From Ciona intestinalis (lineage: Eukaryota; Chordata; Ascidiacea; Phlebobranchia; Cionidae): a stretch of 64,000 nucleotides of DNA. A program made the position numbers and the translations under genes. How positions within the stretch are numbered: position 1 is the stretch's first letter; every line of letters starts with the position of its first letter. A model generated the notes under the pieces. The model was not told the DNA's origin, did not search any database, and worked only from the letters and a program-made list of their open reading frames with translations. Of the stretch, positions 10,870 to 21,650 are shown in pieces. Location: contig NC_020175.2 in assembly GCF_000224145.3 (NCBI RefSeq), forward strand, positions 2,862,690 to 2,926,689, read 5' to 3'.

Positions 10870-13800
10870 TTATTGTTGGACACACGGACTTGGTTCGTCA
10901 AGCGGGGGTGTGGCCGGTGCTTCACTGTCGTGGTCGATTATGACGTCACTATCGTCTATGTCCGAAAACAAATGGTTCAAACTCAAATATTTAAATTATT
11001 TTAAAATGCGTGATAACCATCAAATCAGAGGTATAGTAGGGAGGGGGAAGATGGGACACCTGTTCATTCTATTTTCTCATTCCATTTAGTAGTGAACCAA
11101 GAAAATTCAAAGAATTATAAAATCGTATTCTTACGACTTCAATAGACCATTGTTAGTTGTTGAAAACATGATCAGGATATTTAAATATTGTATGCTAAAG
11201 GTGTTCCAGCTTCCCCCACAGTACTATATATTAAAGTACTGTAGGTAAGATGGGTCACCTTTAGTACATAAAATCCAAAAACCCTTATCGTGTTTTAAAC
11301 AATTAACAGCGGTATATATAGGAGTTGTGAGGATATGGTTTTATAATTCTTTGAATGTTCTTTGTTTACCACCAAGTAGGATGAGAAAACACAATGAAAA
11401 AGTATCTTTTCCCCCCACCCTACTATATTAAACGTTTGGTCGAATTTTATCTGGTTTGGTCGAATTTTATCATTTTTTAAACTGTTACCTTGTTGTTGAT
11501 CTCTGTTTCTGACACCAGTTGAACACTTGGGCGCTGCACTGCTGATCGGTTGTGTTAAACCGATATCCGGCATTTTTAACGCTTCACATTCGGTATCCAT
11601 CTCCGAACTGCTTGGCGACGTAACGTTAACAAATGCATCTGTAACTGAAAGGCAGTACATATTAGCACTCGGAAATAAACAAAAAACAAATACGTGTTAA
11701 ATAAAATCCAGTTATATACGAGACTTTTATTTTACATAACAAATTCATTTTTTTTAACAAAATCTAAATTTTAAAAGAGCGGAATCTAAAAAGTGCAATT
11801 TAACAAATCTAAGTTTTATTTCATTCCAATCCCGCATTTTGCACTGCTAAAACTAATCTTCTAATCTAAACGAAATATTCTTTGTACATCACATACATAA
11901 ATATATATAAGGGGTGGGGTAAGATGGCACACTTTTTAACTCTGTTTTCTCGTATTTAGCAGTTAACAATAAACAATCAAACATTTATAAATCTATACCT
12001 TCACGGCTCTCATAGACCGTTGTTAATTGTTTAATCTCACAGTACAATACTATACCTGGCTCGGAGGTTTCTACCGCCGTGCTTAACACGTCACTTCCGT
12101 CCACCTCGCCGTCGCTAGGATACGGCGACACGTCACGGAAAACAACTTTATGTGAATTCGAGTCGCTATCTTTTGTGGACGGAAAGCTGGATATATCTAT
12201 TGACGCTCTGCAGCAAAAAAAACATATAGTAGGGTGGGGGAAGACGGGACACCTTTGGCACAGAATATACACATATCCTGAGCGTGTTTTAAATATTTAA
12301 CAATGGTCTATGTAGGAGTCGTGAGGATACGGTTTTATAATTCTTTGAATAACCTTTGTTTACTACCAAATGAGACGAGAAAATATAAAGAAAAGATGTC
12401 CCATCTTCTCCCACCCTACCGTATACCTCTTGTAGGTGTATAACGTCTTTTTCCTTGGACATACTTAACGAAAATTTCTCCAACCCAGTGGCCCGTTATG
12501 GATTGTCTAAATTTTAGTCATGCACTAAGACAATTTGTATAGTAGGGTGGGGGGAGATGGGACACCTTTAGCACATAATATACAAATATCCTGATCGTGT
12601 TTTTAATAATTAACAACGGTTCATGGGAGTCGTGAGAATATAGTTTTATGATTCTTTGAAAGTTTTTGGTTTACTACTCAGGACGAGAAAATGGAGTTAA
12701 AAGGTGTCCCATCTTCCCCCCACCCTACTGTAATAATCTTTCTAAAATAAACAGCTGCAAACTTGTGGTATAACTCGTGGGCGCAAGGTGTATGAAACCG
12801 AACACCTGCGTTATAACAACTGTCATTTCCCCATCACACGAGAAAAAAATAAGATACATTTATTCAATCCGTTATATAGGACTTTTGTCTATTAGTAAAA
12901 CACGTACGTTTGACTTGGTTCAACTGGTATCCCTCTTTTTAAGTTGGACCGAATCCTTTCAAAAGCTCGATTCACGCTATGGTTGTACTCTGTCCTGTTG
13001 GTTAAATCAACAACATAAGCTCAAAGTGCCATTCAATAGTTTGGTACCACAGGTTGTCCAATAGTATACATGATTTTTTTAGTGCTGGCTCATCTGGTAT
13101 AAACCGTGGTGCATATTTCCGACGCTTCATCTGCCACCCGGCAAAATCTAGCAAAGTCAGACCAAACGTAGAAATAATACGTTTTATACCAGTTGAGCCG
13201 CTAAAAGATTATTACATTATGCCTGGTAGCGGAAGTAACAAATAAAACATGTCATATACACAACACACATGGTTGCCTTTGAATCATTAGAGTTAAACAC
13301 TCACCATTCTTCTTCGTCGTCTGCGACCTCCCCAAATTTTGAATACACGTGATCCGATGACGCAATCTCACTTCCCTGCTCCATTTCGATGACGTCACGA
13401 AGGTGCGCCAGCTCGTTCGCAACATCACACGTATTCTCCGTAGGCTCGCTGTCTTCGTATCGGACTGGTAGGCCCGCCTCTTGTCAAAGTAAATTCAAAT
13501 GATCAATGAATGATAACGTTATACGTAAAGACGCGAAATTGAATTTAATATTTAAAATTATGATTGTCAATTACATTTTCCTTGTTCGTCGATAAACTGC
13601 CATGGCCGTTCAAAACAGTATAAGATTTTTCTTTGCAAGAATTTAAGTAGATAGCTACATAGTGTTGATAACGTTCATACAATAATAGTACTTTTGGGTA
13701 AGGTAGAAAACGTTAACACCTAAATCTTATATTTCCTGATCGCGTTTTAAACAATTAACAAGGCTGTTTTGGAGTCGTGTTGCTACGGTTTTATAAGTGT

Positions 13801-16800
13801 CTAAATATTCGTTGATTACAGCCTATATTGGGACGAAAAAAGAGAATGAAAACATGTCCCATCTTACCCCACCCCACTATATATATATTCCTGACTCAGC
13901 ATTGTTACATAATGTCGACATAATAACTTACAATGATTATGCCTTTTTCACGTATTTACCTTGTCGTCGAATGATACTATTCACTCGATCTACAAGACCT
14001 TCCATTCTCCGTCTGGAGCTGGAAACAGATTCGAAAGTTCCGTTAAACGTAGGGGGTGCTTCCTGTAAGCTGGGTTGACTCCTTTCAAACTGGGCTGAAT
14101 CCATTCTTGGAATTTTAGCAGGCAATTCATCGTCAATGTCTATATCCATTCCCCCTAATGCAGATACACGGTGTTGGGCGGGGACGGCCTCGTCTACATC
14201 GTCATAGTTATTAACCATAGACCCAGGAGTCTTGTTTGTAGCATCTAAAATACTCTGCCTTTGGTTGATTTGGGAACCGATCGAAAGAGCTTCAGATATT
14301 TTAGTGTTTAGTGGAGCTTTTTGAGATCCTAACGACGCTGCTTCGGATGTTCTATTGGCTGCTGGAAGTTTTATATCATCGTCGATTTTGTCGTATTCTT
14401 TTATTATTTCTTGTTTGGAGATCGTTTTTACAGTTGGCTCAGTTGGCGAATCAGGTATTGAAGTTGGTTTGAAAGATGTTCCTGAAGGTGGATCGGCATC
14501 GATTCCATCATACTCCTCTAGAATATCGTCAGGAAGTGGTAGGGAAAAGTCGTCGTCGTGTTGGTATGTGTTAATGGGCTGGTTGGATACCTTGGACGGG
14601 ATTTGACCCACGACTGTTTGTGCTTGAGTTCGACTATTGGATACGGTCGGTTCTTTTGAAACTGATTCAACAGCAGAATCTGGGTGGATAATAAAAAAGT
14701 GACGATTCTGTAAAGTACACTATTACCCTTTTTGCATGGTAAAAAGTTAATGCGAACAGCGATCCGCATTAACTCTTCATATGATAACTCGCTAATGGGG
14801 TTATTTTGCATGGTCATTTTGTTTATGCGCGTATCAACATTCAGTAAGCTTATTTTAGCGCAATATTGTTAAATCTAGTTTATAAAATAAGTTTTAACAC
14901 CTCATGGTGCTATTACCAACTAAATACTGTAAAAATAATACCCGAAAAAGATTAGGCTCTTAAAAGTGAAACTGTACCTCCACCATACTTTTCTTTACTC
15001 GCATAATGCGAGTAACAAGCAACCTCCTACAGCAGGTAACACGCTCATGACGTTATGCGTGTTAACTTTGTTTTTGCGAGTAAATATGCCAGTACTTACG
15101 CGCATAAAAGTGACCATGCAAAAAGGGTATATCTATTTCTAATTGGGAAAATAGGGTGTTTCGAATTTACAATTGGCATAAAAAGTGAAGCGAGTAAAAA
15201 GGTTCCACTTTTTTTAATTTAATGAAGTGTTGGACCAACTTTGGCGGTAATCCTCGCTTCCATGCAGGTCTGGACGTTGTGGCTTATTAATATATTGTAT
15301 ACAATATTGGGCATATTAATAAAAAGCTCAAAATTTTTTTTTCTTGCAGTAGTATTCTACGAACTACTGGTCCTAAGGTCCCGACTACGAGTATTTTAAC
15401 ATTATTTCCATGATTTCCGATTAAATATTCAACACAGTTTTTACCTGAATCGTGGGCCAGGTTCACTTTGCGCCTGTATATAAAGTAAGCTCGAGGTATC
15501 AGGACATCACGGATATACGCTCCAACTCTATAATCTCTGTAATAATGTACGCTTTGAAGAATAATACACGTTTTAAGGTGCAGTAGGGTGGGGGAGATGG
15601 TTAAAAACAAGGAATATTCAAAGAATTATAAGGCCTTATCCTCATGACTCCTATAGACCGTTGTTAATTGTTTAAAACACGGTCAGGATATTTTGATATT
15701 ATGTGCTAAAGGTGTCTCGTCTTCATCTCACTATATTATATTATGCCTGTTTTGAAGAATAATACACGTTTTGAAGTGTAATGCCAGTTTAAAGAAATGC
15801 GTAAGTTATTAATTTGACTTACTGCTGTATGTGTGTTGCGGAAACACCTGGCGAAGATTCGTTCCAGTTTGATTTGAAAAAGTTGAAAAAGGATTTTGGT
15901 TGTGACATACTGGAACCTGAAGCCGCATCCGAATCTGAATGATCTGGGACCGGAATTCATATTTTAAACATGAAATAGATTAAATGAATAAATGAATGAA
16001 TAAAACATGGTAAACATTACGTGGCGATGCTATAGGACAATGCTTTCGGTTTTATACACTTCGTGCCCGCTTTAACTAAACATAGTGGGGAGGGGAAAGA
16101 TGGGACACCTATTCATTTGATAACATTCAAAGAATTAAAAAGCCGTATCCTCACGACTCCCATAGACCGTTGTTAATAATCGTTTAAAACACGAACAGGA
16201 TATTCGGATGTTATCTGCTAAAGGTGTTCCGGCATCTTCCCCCACAATACTATACATAACTTGTTGGTTTTTATTTTTTTGGAGTATTTATTGTATGGCT
16301 GACATTTTAGACAGCTCATATGGGACCCCTGGTTTGGAGAAATTCCTGTGTCTTGTTCAAGTACACATACACTTTAGTCGGTAGCAAAGGCAAGCCATGA
16401 ACCAGACTTCTCTTTAGCGTTAGCCACACTGTTACGACGCCGGGCTAAAACTCATAAGATAAAAAAAGGCGGGCCAAGTCTTCTAGTTAAAACACCTTGG
16501 GTCTCGTACGGCTTACCATGCATGCTGGTGGCTTTATACCTCGGGTATACGCTTACAAATAATCACCCACAACGTAACATGCATGGTAACTCGTAAGCTG
16601 ACACGAGGTGTATGAACACACGTGTTATAACGACTGTCGTTTCCGACCAAGCGACGACAAAGTAAGTTACATTCATTCAATCATTCAAATATGAAACTTT
16701 GATCGTATCTCATTTAACCTATATTGTCACAAACTTACTGCACGGTGGCTTGTACCAGTCAATGTTCGTGCTTTTTATTGCTACGACTTGTGGACCTTTG

Positions 16801-19800
16801 TAATCGAGTAAACTTTCAACTTTTCTAAGTCGCTTGTTTCTCACGGATCCCATCGTAGAATGAAAGTCGTGTTCACTTTCTATACAGAAGAAAACAGTAG
16901 TGTTGAGCAAGTACTTCAGTTTAAATTTGCTCTTAGTTAAATTTGTTATTTGAAACTCGACGGTCATAGTCACTCTCTATAATATAGTCTATATGTTGGG
17001 TTCGCGTTTTATATGAAAATATATATGTTAAAGAACATTATAATTTGTAAATTCCGGTCTCTTCGCTGCTTTATATATTATGAGGTTCGTTATCGCGGCA
17101 AAAGAGATTTATAAATTTTAACTTAAGTTATGTACAGTACCGTGAAGGAGATGGGACACCTTTAGCACATAATATCCAAATATCCTAATCGCGCTGTTTT
17201 AAACAACTAACAACGGTCCATGTGAGTCGTGAGGATAGGGCTTTATAATTCTTTGAATGTTATTTGTTTACAATGAGACGAGAAAATACCCTAAATAAGT
17301 GGCATCCTTCAGTATTAGTTTTTCGCAGAGGCAAATAAAATGGTACGCCGTTATATTTCGTTAAAAAAAATGCCCAAACCTTCGCCATCTGCATCACAAT
17401 CTTCCTTTCTGTTGATCGATAACTTTATTTGTGACGTAGCCGCTTCGTCGGTTATGACGTAATCCTCGTCATCCGGGGTCAGGTCGATGACGTAACGTTT
17501 TGAAATAACCGGGTTTGTAAAAAATGGATTCGCGCGAAATTGAAATTTCAGTTCAAATCCAACAGCGTTGTCTTCTGCAAGAAGTTATTTCTGTTATACT
17601 TATAATACCAGTTTACTGTTTTAGGAAAATCAACTTTGTTTTCAAAATATAGCTGAAACTGGCTGTCTGGTGCTGTTTTTTTTGCCAAAATAGATTGCAA
17701 TTCTTTGAGTTGAACACACATGATTATTCATATATATAGTGGGTTGGGGAAAATGGGACACCTTTAGCATATAATATACAAATATCTTGATCGCGTTTTA
17801 AACGGTCTATGAGAGTCGTGAGGATACGGTTTTACATTTCTTTAAACGTTTTTTGTTTATTACCAAATGGGACGAGAAAATAGAACGAAAATGTGTCTCT
17901 TTTCCCCCACCCTACTTATTATGTATGAACTTTAATTCTAAGTCTAAACTACATATTGTATGACTCTTACTTCTAAATTCACCCGGCGCTACTTCGACGT
18001 GATCAGAACTGATATCAGTAAGATATTGCAGCTTCGGAATATCAGACCAGTGGATCAATTTTTGTAGAATTGGATCCGAATTCATCATGGCTGTCAGCCA
18101 GAAGTTCTCCGAGAATTCCATGGTTTCACCTGGATGATATGGAAATTGCAAAAAGGAATAGTTATCCGCGTAGCAGAAAAAAGGTGGTCGTTTGACCAAG
18201 GTGGTCCTAGAATACCGATATTATAGCGGCCATTTTTGATACCTTCTATTGGTGCCACCAACCTAAAATTTGGACACTGTACTAACTAGACCCCGGGTCA
18301 TTTGTCCTATTTCATGCACTTCGTGCCCACTAACGAGTTATATAAGCGCGGCTTATTACATTACGGGTTGTGTTCACAGCAGTTCGTGCTAGTTAAATTA
18401 AGTTTAGTGCAGTTTTTTTAGCTTTTAAGTTCTTTGCTATGATATAGTAGGATGGGGGAAGATGGGAGACCTTTAGCACATAATATCCAAATATCCTGAT
18501 CTTGTTTTAAACAATTAACAATGGTAAATGGGAGTCGTGAGAATATAGTTTTATAATTCTTTGAATGTTTTTTGTTTACTACCAAATGAGACGAGAAAAT
18601 AGAACGAAAATGTGTCCCATCTTCCCCCACCCTACTATACATTTTGTACCACGCACTTACCGGTATCAATAATAAATTGTAGATGCATTTTTAACCTCTT
18701 GAAGTCTTCGTCGTTTGCTTCAAATACAGAGCAGCATGATTCTACATGTTCCAAGTCTAAGGGCGATCCACCCCTAGGAAACAAGTGTTATACGTCGCAA
18801 AAAGCCTTTAAGTCATTTATTTAAGCCAAGGGCTGTAAGTGTTAAAAAAATGCATTACAAAACAATTCACTGGGAATGGCACTAAATCAAAATCAAACCT
18901 TTAAAACTATACTGGATCCCCAACGCTGCTTAAAAGCTTGATTGAATATGGTTTAACTTACTGAACTCCACAGATCAGCATTTTCCTACAAGCAAGCAAT
19001 GGTTTGTAGTATTTGTTTATATAGATTTTCTCCAGTTCATAGACATCTCGCTGGAAACGAACTTCAGTTCCAACCAAGTGGTTATGCAGGATAGCTAATG
19101 CTCTTTTCTGATGCGTCTCAAGTTTCTTGATATCGGTTTGTTTTGCTTGCTGTAAAGGTGCAGCCTGTAGGAAAAATGGATGAATGAATGAATGAATTGT
19201 CTTTGCTTTATCCTCGCGTGACTGGAAAACGACAGTCATAATAACACAAATGTTCTGTTTCATGCACCTTGCGTGCCCGCACTTCCGATAACGCTAACTT
19301 TGTGGGTGATTGTATTTTTCTGTATGGCTAAAAGACAACCCATTAACGTCTACTGGATAATTCGACTAATGCCCTTGCCCAAAGACACGCCTATATTACA
19401 AGAAATATACTTGAAACTTCATCTTTGCGTTGCAAAATCCTATTCTATATACGAATGAGGTGCGGGGAGGAATGTCAGGGACACAAAATGAAAAGAGAAT
19501 GAAAACATGTACCATCTTACCCCAACATACTATATTAGTGAAACACCAATGATGTTGTTTGAGTGTATATCGAAAATATTACAGCTTACAACATATAGAC
19601 ACGGGCCAATATTAATTAACTTACTTTCTTTTTCTCTTGGTTAATCTTACAATTCGATGTAGTTGTTAAAGGCTTGTAATTAAACAAGGTTGATGTTTGT
19701 TCACTGGTGTCTTTACTTGATGACTTCGATGACTGTGCCACAGTACTCTCCGTTTGCGGTGACTGGACGAAAGAACTCTAAAATTAGATGCACGTAAATA

Positions 19801-20457
19801 ATTATTTCAAGCAGAATAACAGCGGTAGCATACATACGGGTTTAGGCCTATACTTAAGACTGTGTATACCTTATTGCCCGCTACGAAACTTTGTTTTACC
19901 TTACAACTCACATAAAGTTTTATCTCAAATGTGGTTTAACTTTTAAATTAAACCGCAAACTAACTACCGTAAAGACTTTAAATAAAAATAATTCCGTACA
20001 AAAAAGCTAGCTAATAAAGAACTGCAAAAGTACTGTTGTTTAAGTTAAAATTATCGGACAAAATTAATCACGAACCTTCGTTTCTGTAGCAGTGGCAGAA
20101 GACAGCTCCTCTAGTTTCCTCTGTTGTGCCAAGGCGCTCAGCTTTGCTCGCAACTGGGAAACAAAGTCCGGATTTCTCCAAATCGTGTTTAAATCCTTTA
20201 GCAAATTTTCAGGTACTCTCAGAAAAACAACCGTTAACATTACTGATTATTTGCGCATCAGGATAGAACGATTTGGAATGTCCCAAGTGGTAAAACCAAA
20301 ATTTATCATTCGAAATAAATAAAAACAAGTTTGGTAGCATATTCATTTTATTACTGTTTAAACTTACCTTATTCTTTTTGTTTTTATTTTTCTTGGGTTT
20401 TAGTTTTGCGCGTTTCTTGGTTTTGAATTTAGGTCTACGTTTTGCTTTCTTTGCCAT
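10870..20457 (-). CDS. nucleosome assembly protein 1-like with a long C-terminal tail
   Basis: Histone chaperone of the NAP1/SET family. Exons (minus strand): 20368-20457?, 20076-20217 or 20240, 19625-19777, 18962-19164, 18661-18773, 17971-18129, 17380-17574, 16739-16879, 15823-15943, 15445-15536, 13960-14679, 13305-13479, 12908-12994, 12056-12207, 11489-11638, 10870-10955; about 900-925 residues. NAP signatures: ELEKIYINKYYKPLL (dimer helix), ENFWLTAMMNSDPIL, F-F--NPFFTNPVISK-Y, NIDWYKPP, SFFNFF and YRVGAYIRDVLIPRA. Vertebrate NAP1Ls are about 390 residues; here the domain ends near exon 10 and some 440 Ser/Asp-rich residues follow. From exon 2 onward all phases agree. Exon 1 (Lys/Arg-rich, ATG at 20457, donor GTAAGT) is one base out of phase with exon 2; an in-frame ATG at 20240 is the alternative start. 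AATAAA overlaps the stop. Confidence 0.87.
11034..11226 (-). mobile_element. MITE copy
   Basis: TAGTAGGGAGGGGGAAGATG to CTTCCCCCACAGTACTA. Confidence 0.85.
11237..11425 (+). mobile_element. MITE copy, abutting the previous one
   Basis: TACTGTAGGTAAGATG to CCCCCCACCCTACTA; 10 bases separate it from its neighbour. Confidence 0.8.
11909..12035 (-). mobile_element. MITE copy, cut off at the exon side
   Basis: AAGGGGTGGGGTAAGATG and the first two thirds of the interior, ending near TTGTTAATTGTTTAAT. Confidence 0.7.
12227..12422 (+). mobile_element. MITE copy
   Basis: TAGTAGGGTGGGGGAAGACG to TTCTCCCACCCTACCG; starts 20 bases from a NAP1-like exon. Confidence 0.9.
12540..12730 (+). mobile_element. 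MITE copy
   Basis: TAGTAGGGTGGGGGGAGATG to TCCCCCCACCCTACTG, complete. Confidence 0.9.
12772..12872 (+). mobile_element. SINE, 3' part
   Basis: AAGGTGTATGAAACCGAACACC, ACAACTGTCATTTCC and terminal ACATTTATTCAATC. Confidence 0.7.
13074..13212. repeat. short inverted-repeat segment
   Basis: TTTTAGTGCTGGCTCATCTG at the left pairs with CAGTTGAGCCGCTAAAA at the right around a 75-base centre; see findings. Confidence 0.45.
13690..13881 (+). mobile_element. MITE copy, diverged
   Basis: Poor left end (GGGTAAGGTAGAAAACG), good interior, right end CTTACCCCACCCCACTA. Confidence 0.75.
15582..15735 (-). mobile_element. MITE copy, deleted near left end
   Basis: CAGTAGGGTGGGGGAGATGG joins directly to the AAACAAGGAATATTCAAAG interior; right end TCTTCATCTCACTA. 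Confidence 0.75.
16084..16253 (-). mobile_element. MITE copy
   Basis: TAGTGGGGAGGGGAAAGATG to CTTCCCCCACAATACTA. Confidence 0.8.
16548..16690 (+). mobile_element. SINE, 3' half
   Basis: AATCACCCACAACGTAACATG, GTAACTCGTAAGCTGACACG and terminal TTACATTCATTCAATC. Confidence 0.8.
17136..17300 (+). mobile_element. MITE copy, right end lost
   Basis: Starts near AGTACCGTGAAGGAGATGGG; full interior up to ACGAGAAAATACCC. Confidence 0.7.
17737..17917 (+). mobile_element. MITE copy
   Basis: TAGTGGGTTGGGGAAAATGG to TTTCCCCCACCCTACT. Confidence 0.85.
18445..18637 (+). mobile_element. MITE copy
   Basis: TAGTAGGATGGGGGAAGATG to CTTCCCCCACCCTACTA; 24 bases from a NAP1-like exon. Confidence 0.9.
19183..19390 (-). 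mobile_element. SINE, nearly full length
   Basis: Starts with (TGAA)n, then TATCCTCGCGTGACTGGAAA and TTTGTGGGTGATTG. Its tail is 19 bases from the acceptor of the NAP1-like exon at 19164. Confidence 0.8.
19458..19535 (+). mobile_element. MITE remnant
   Basis: GGTGCGGGGAGGAATG, then AATGAAAACATGTACCATCT and CTTACCCCAACATACTA; the centre is gone. Confidence 0.55.
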
Positions 20458-21650
20458 TTTGTTTAAAATATTTTATTTGCTATACGCAGGATTTATTTTA
20501 CGTGAATAACAAAATTTATCTCCAACGTAAAAAGTATGAATTAGTGTGACGTAATACTTTAATTATTACATAACATTTAAATCAGAAATACGATATTTTA
20601 TATGGTAAAACAAAAGTAAAATGGCTTCATGTAATAAAAAAGTAATGTACTGTTCATGAACCACTTAGGATATTTTTTAGGAGTTTATGGTACTGTCTGA
20701 GAAATTATACGCGAAATGGGCCTTGTCAGTAGCTCCCCGAAATTTTAAATTATCTTTCAAAACGGTCCAACAATTCTATTTTTGGCGGGTAATAAAAAAA
20801 AGTTACCACTGAGCGTATATGAGATGTATGTAGCTGACTACTGCATAGATAATGTGTAGGTATGATTTTACAAAAGATAGTTAGTGTTTATTTTAGTCAG
20901 TTCATATCAGTATAATGTTGACGTTCTTTTGACGTTTATTGTAGTTGTTAAACATGCAACGTTTGATATTTATGTACGCAAGTTTTGTTGAAGTCATATG
21001 TGTTTAACTGAATAATTAAACAACAGTTCTTGGTTAACCAACCTATGTTTGATTTTATAGTTAGTTGGAATTTATTTCATGCGGTAATATTTATTGACTA
21101 GATCTTTTAAATGAACTGGTTTATTTTCATAAAACACGAGTCTGTACGAAAAATTACCAACTTTTACTTTAAATAAACAATAAGTATGCGACTGAAATAC
21201 TATTACTAAAAATGCTACTGAGATATAGTTACACGGGTATACAACAATGATTTATACAAATATAAAGTATTTACAGCCTTGTGTCTCACTCTCTACTAAT
21301 ACACCTATCTTAAAAGTTTTTGTAAAGTCACTTTATTTACCCTTACATGTTTTGCACATTTAGGAACTTAATTTTTCATTACACATTAAAAGGCAGTAAG
21401 TTTAGTTTTGATTGTGTTGAGAAGTTGCAAGGGAGCAGTCCAAGCTTGATGAAATCGTGTTCTAAAAGTAAAATAATTTTTACTAACTAAACTTTGCCAA
21501 AAAAATGAGAAGTAAATGGGCTATTTTATGTTTATTCTTTAAATACAGGATTAATATAGCAACACAGTGAGTTTTTACGATTATGATGTTTTAAATAGAC
21601 TTAAATTTTTAAAGGCATTTTTGAAACTATATAAAGCTATGCTATACCTA
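20458..21650. other. intergenic, very AT-rich, nothing recognised
   Basis: No exon, MITE or SINE found. It holds the upstream region of the NAP1-like gene and the 3' flank of the first GPCR gene. Confidence 0.5.

Noticed and set aside
12777-13064. Plus-strand open frame of 95 codons
   Set aside because: It starts in a SINE and runs antisense over a NAP1-like exon (12908-12994) whose frame fits the gene.
13054-13245. Plus-strand frame preceded by TTTTTTTAG and followed by AATAAA, like a last exon
   Set aside because: No upstream exon fits its phase, and it lies in a short inverted-repeat segment.
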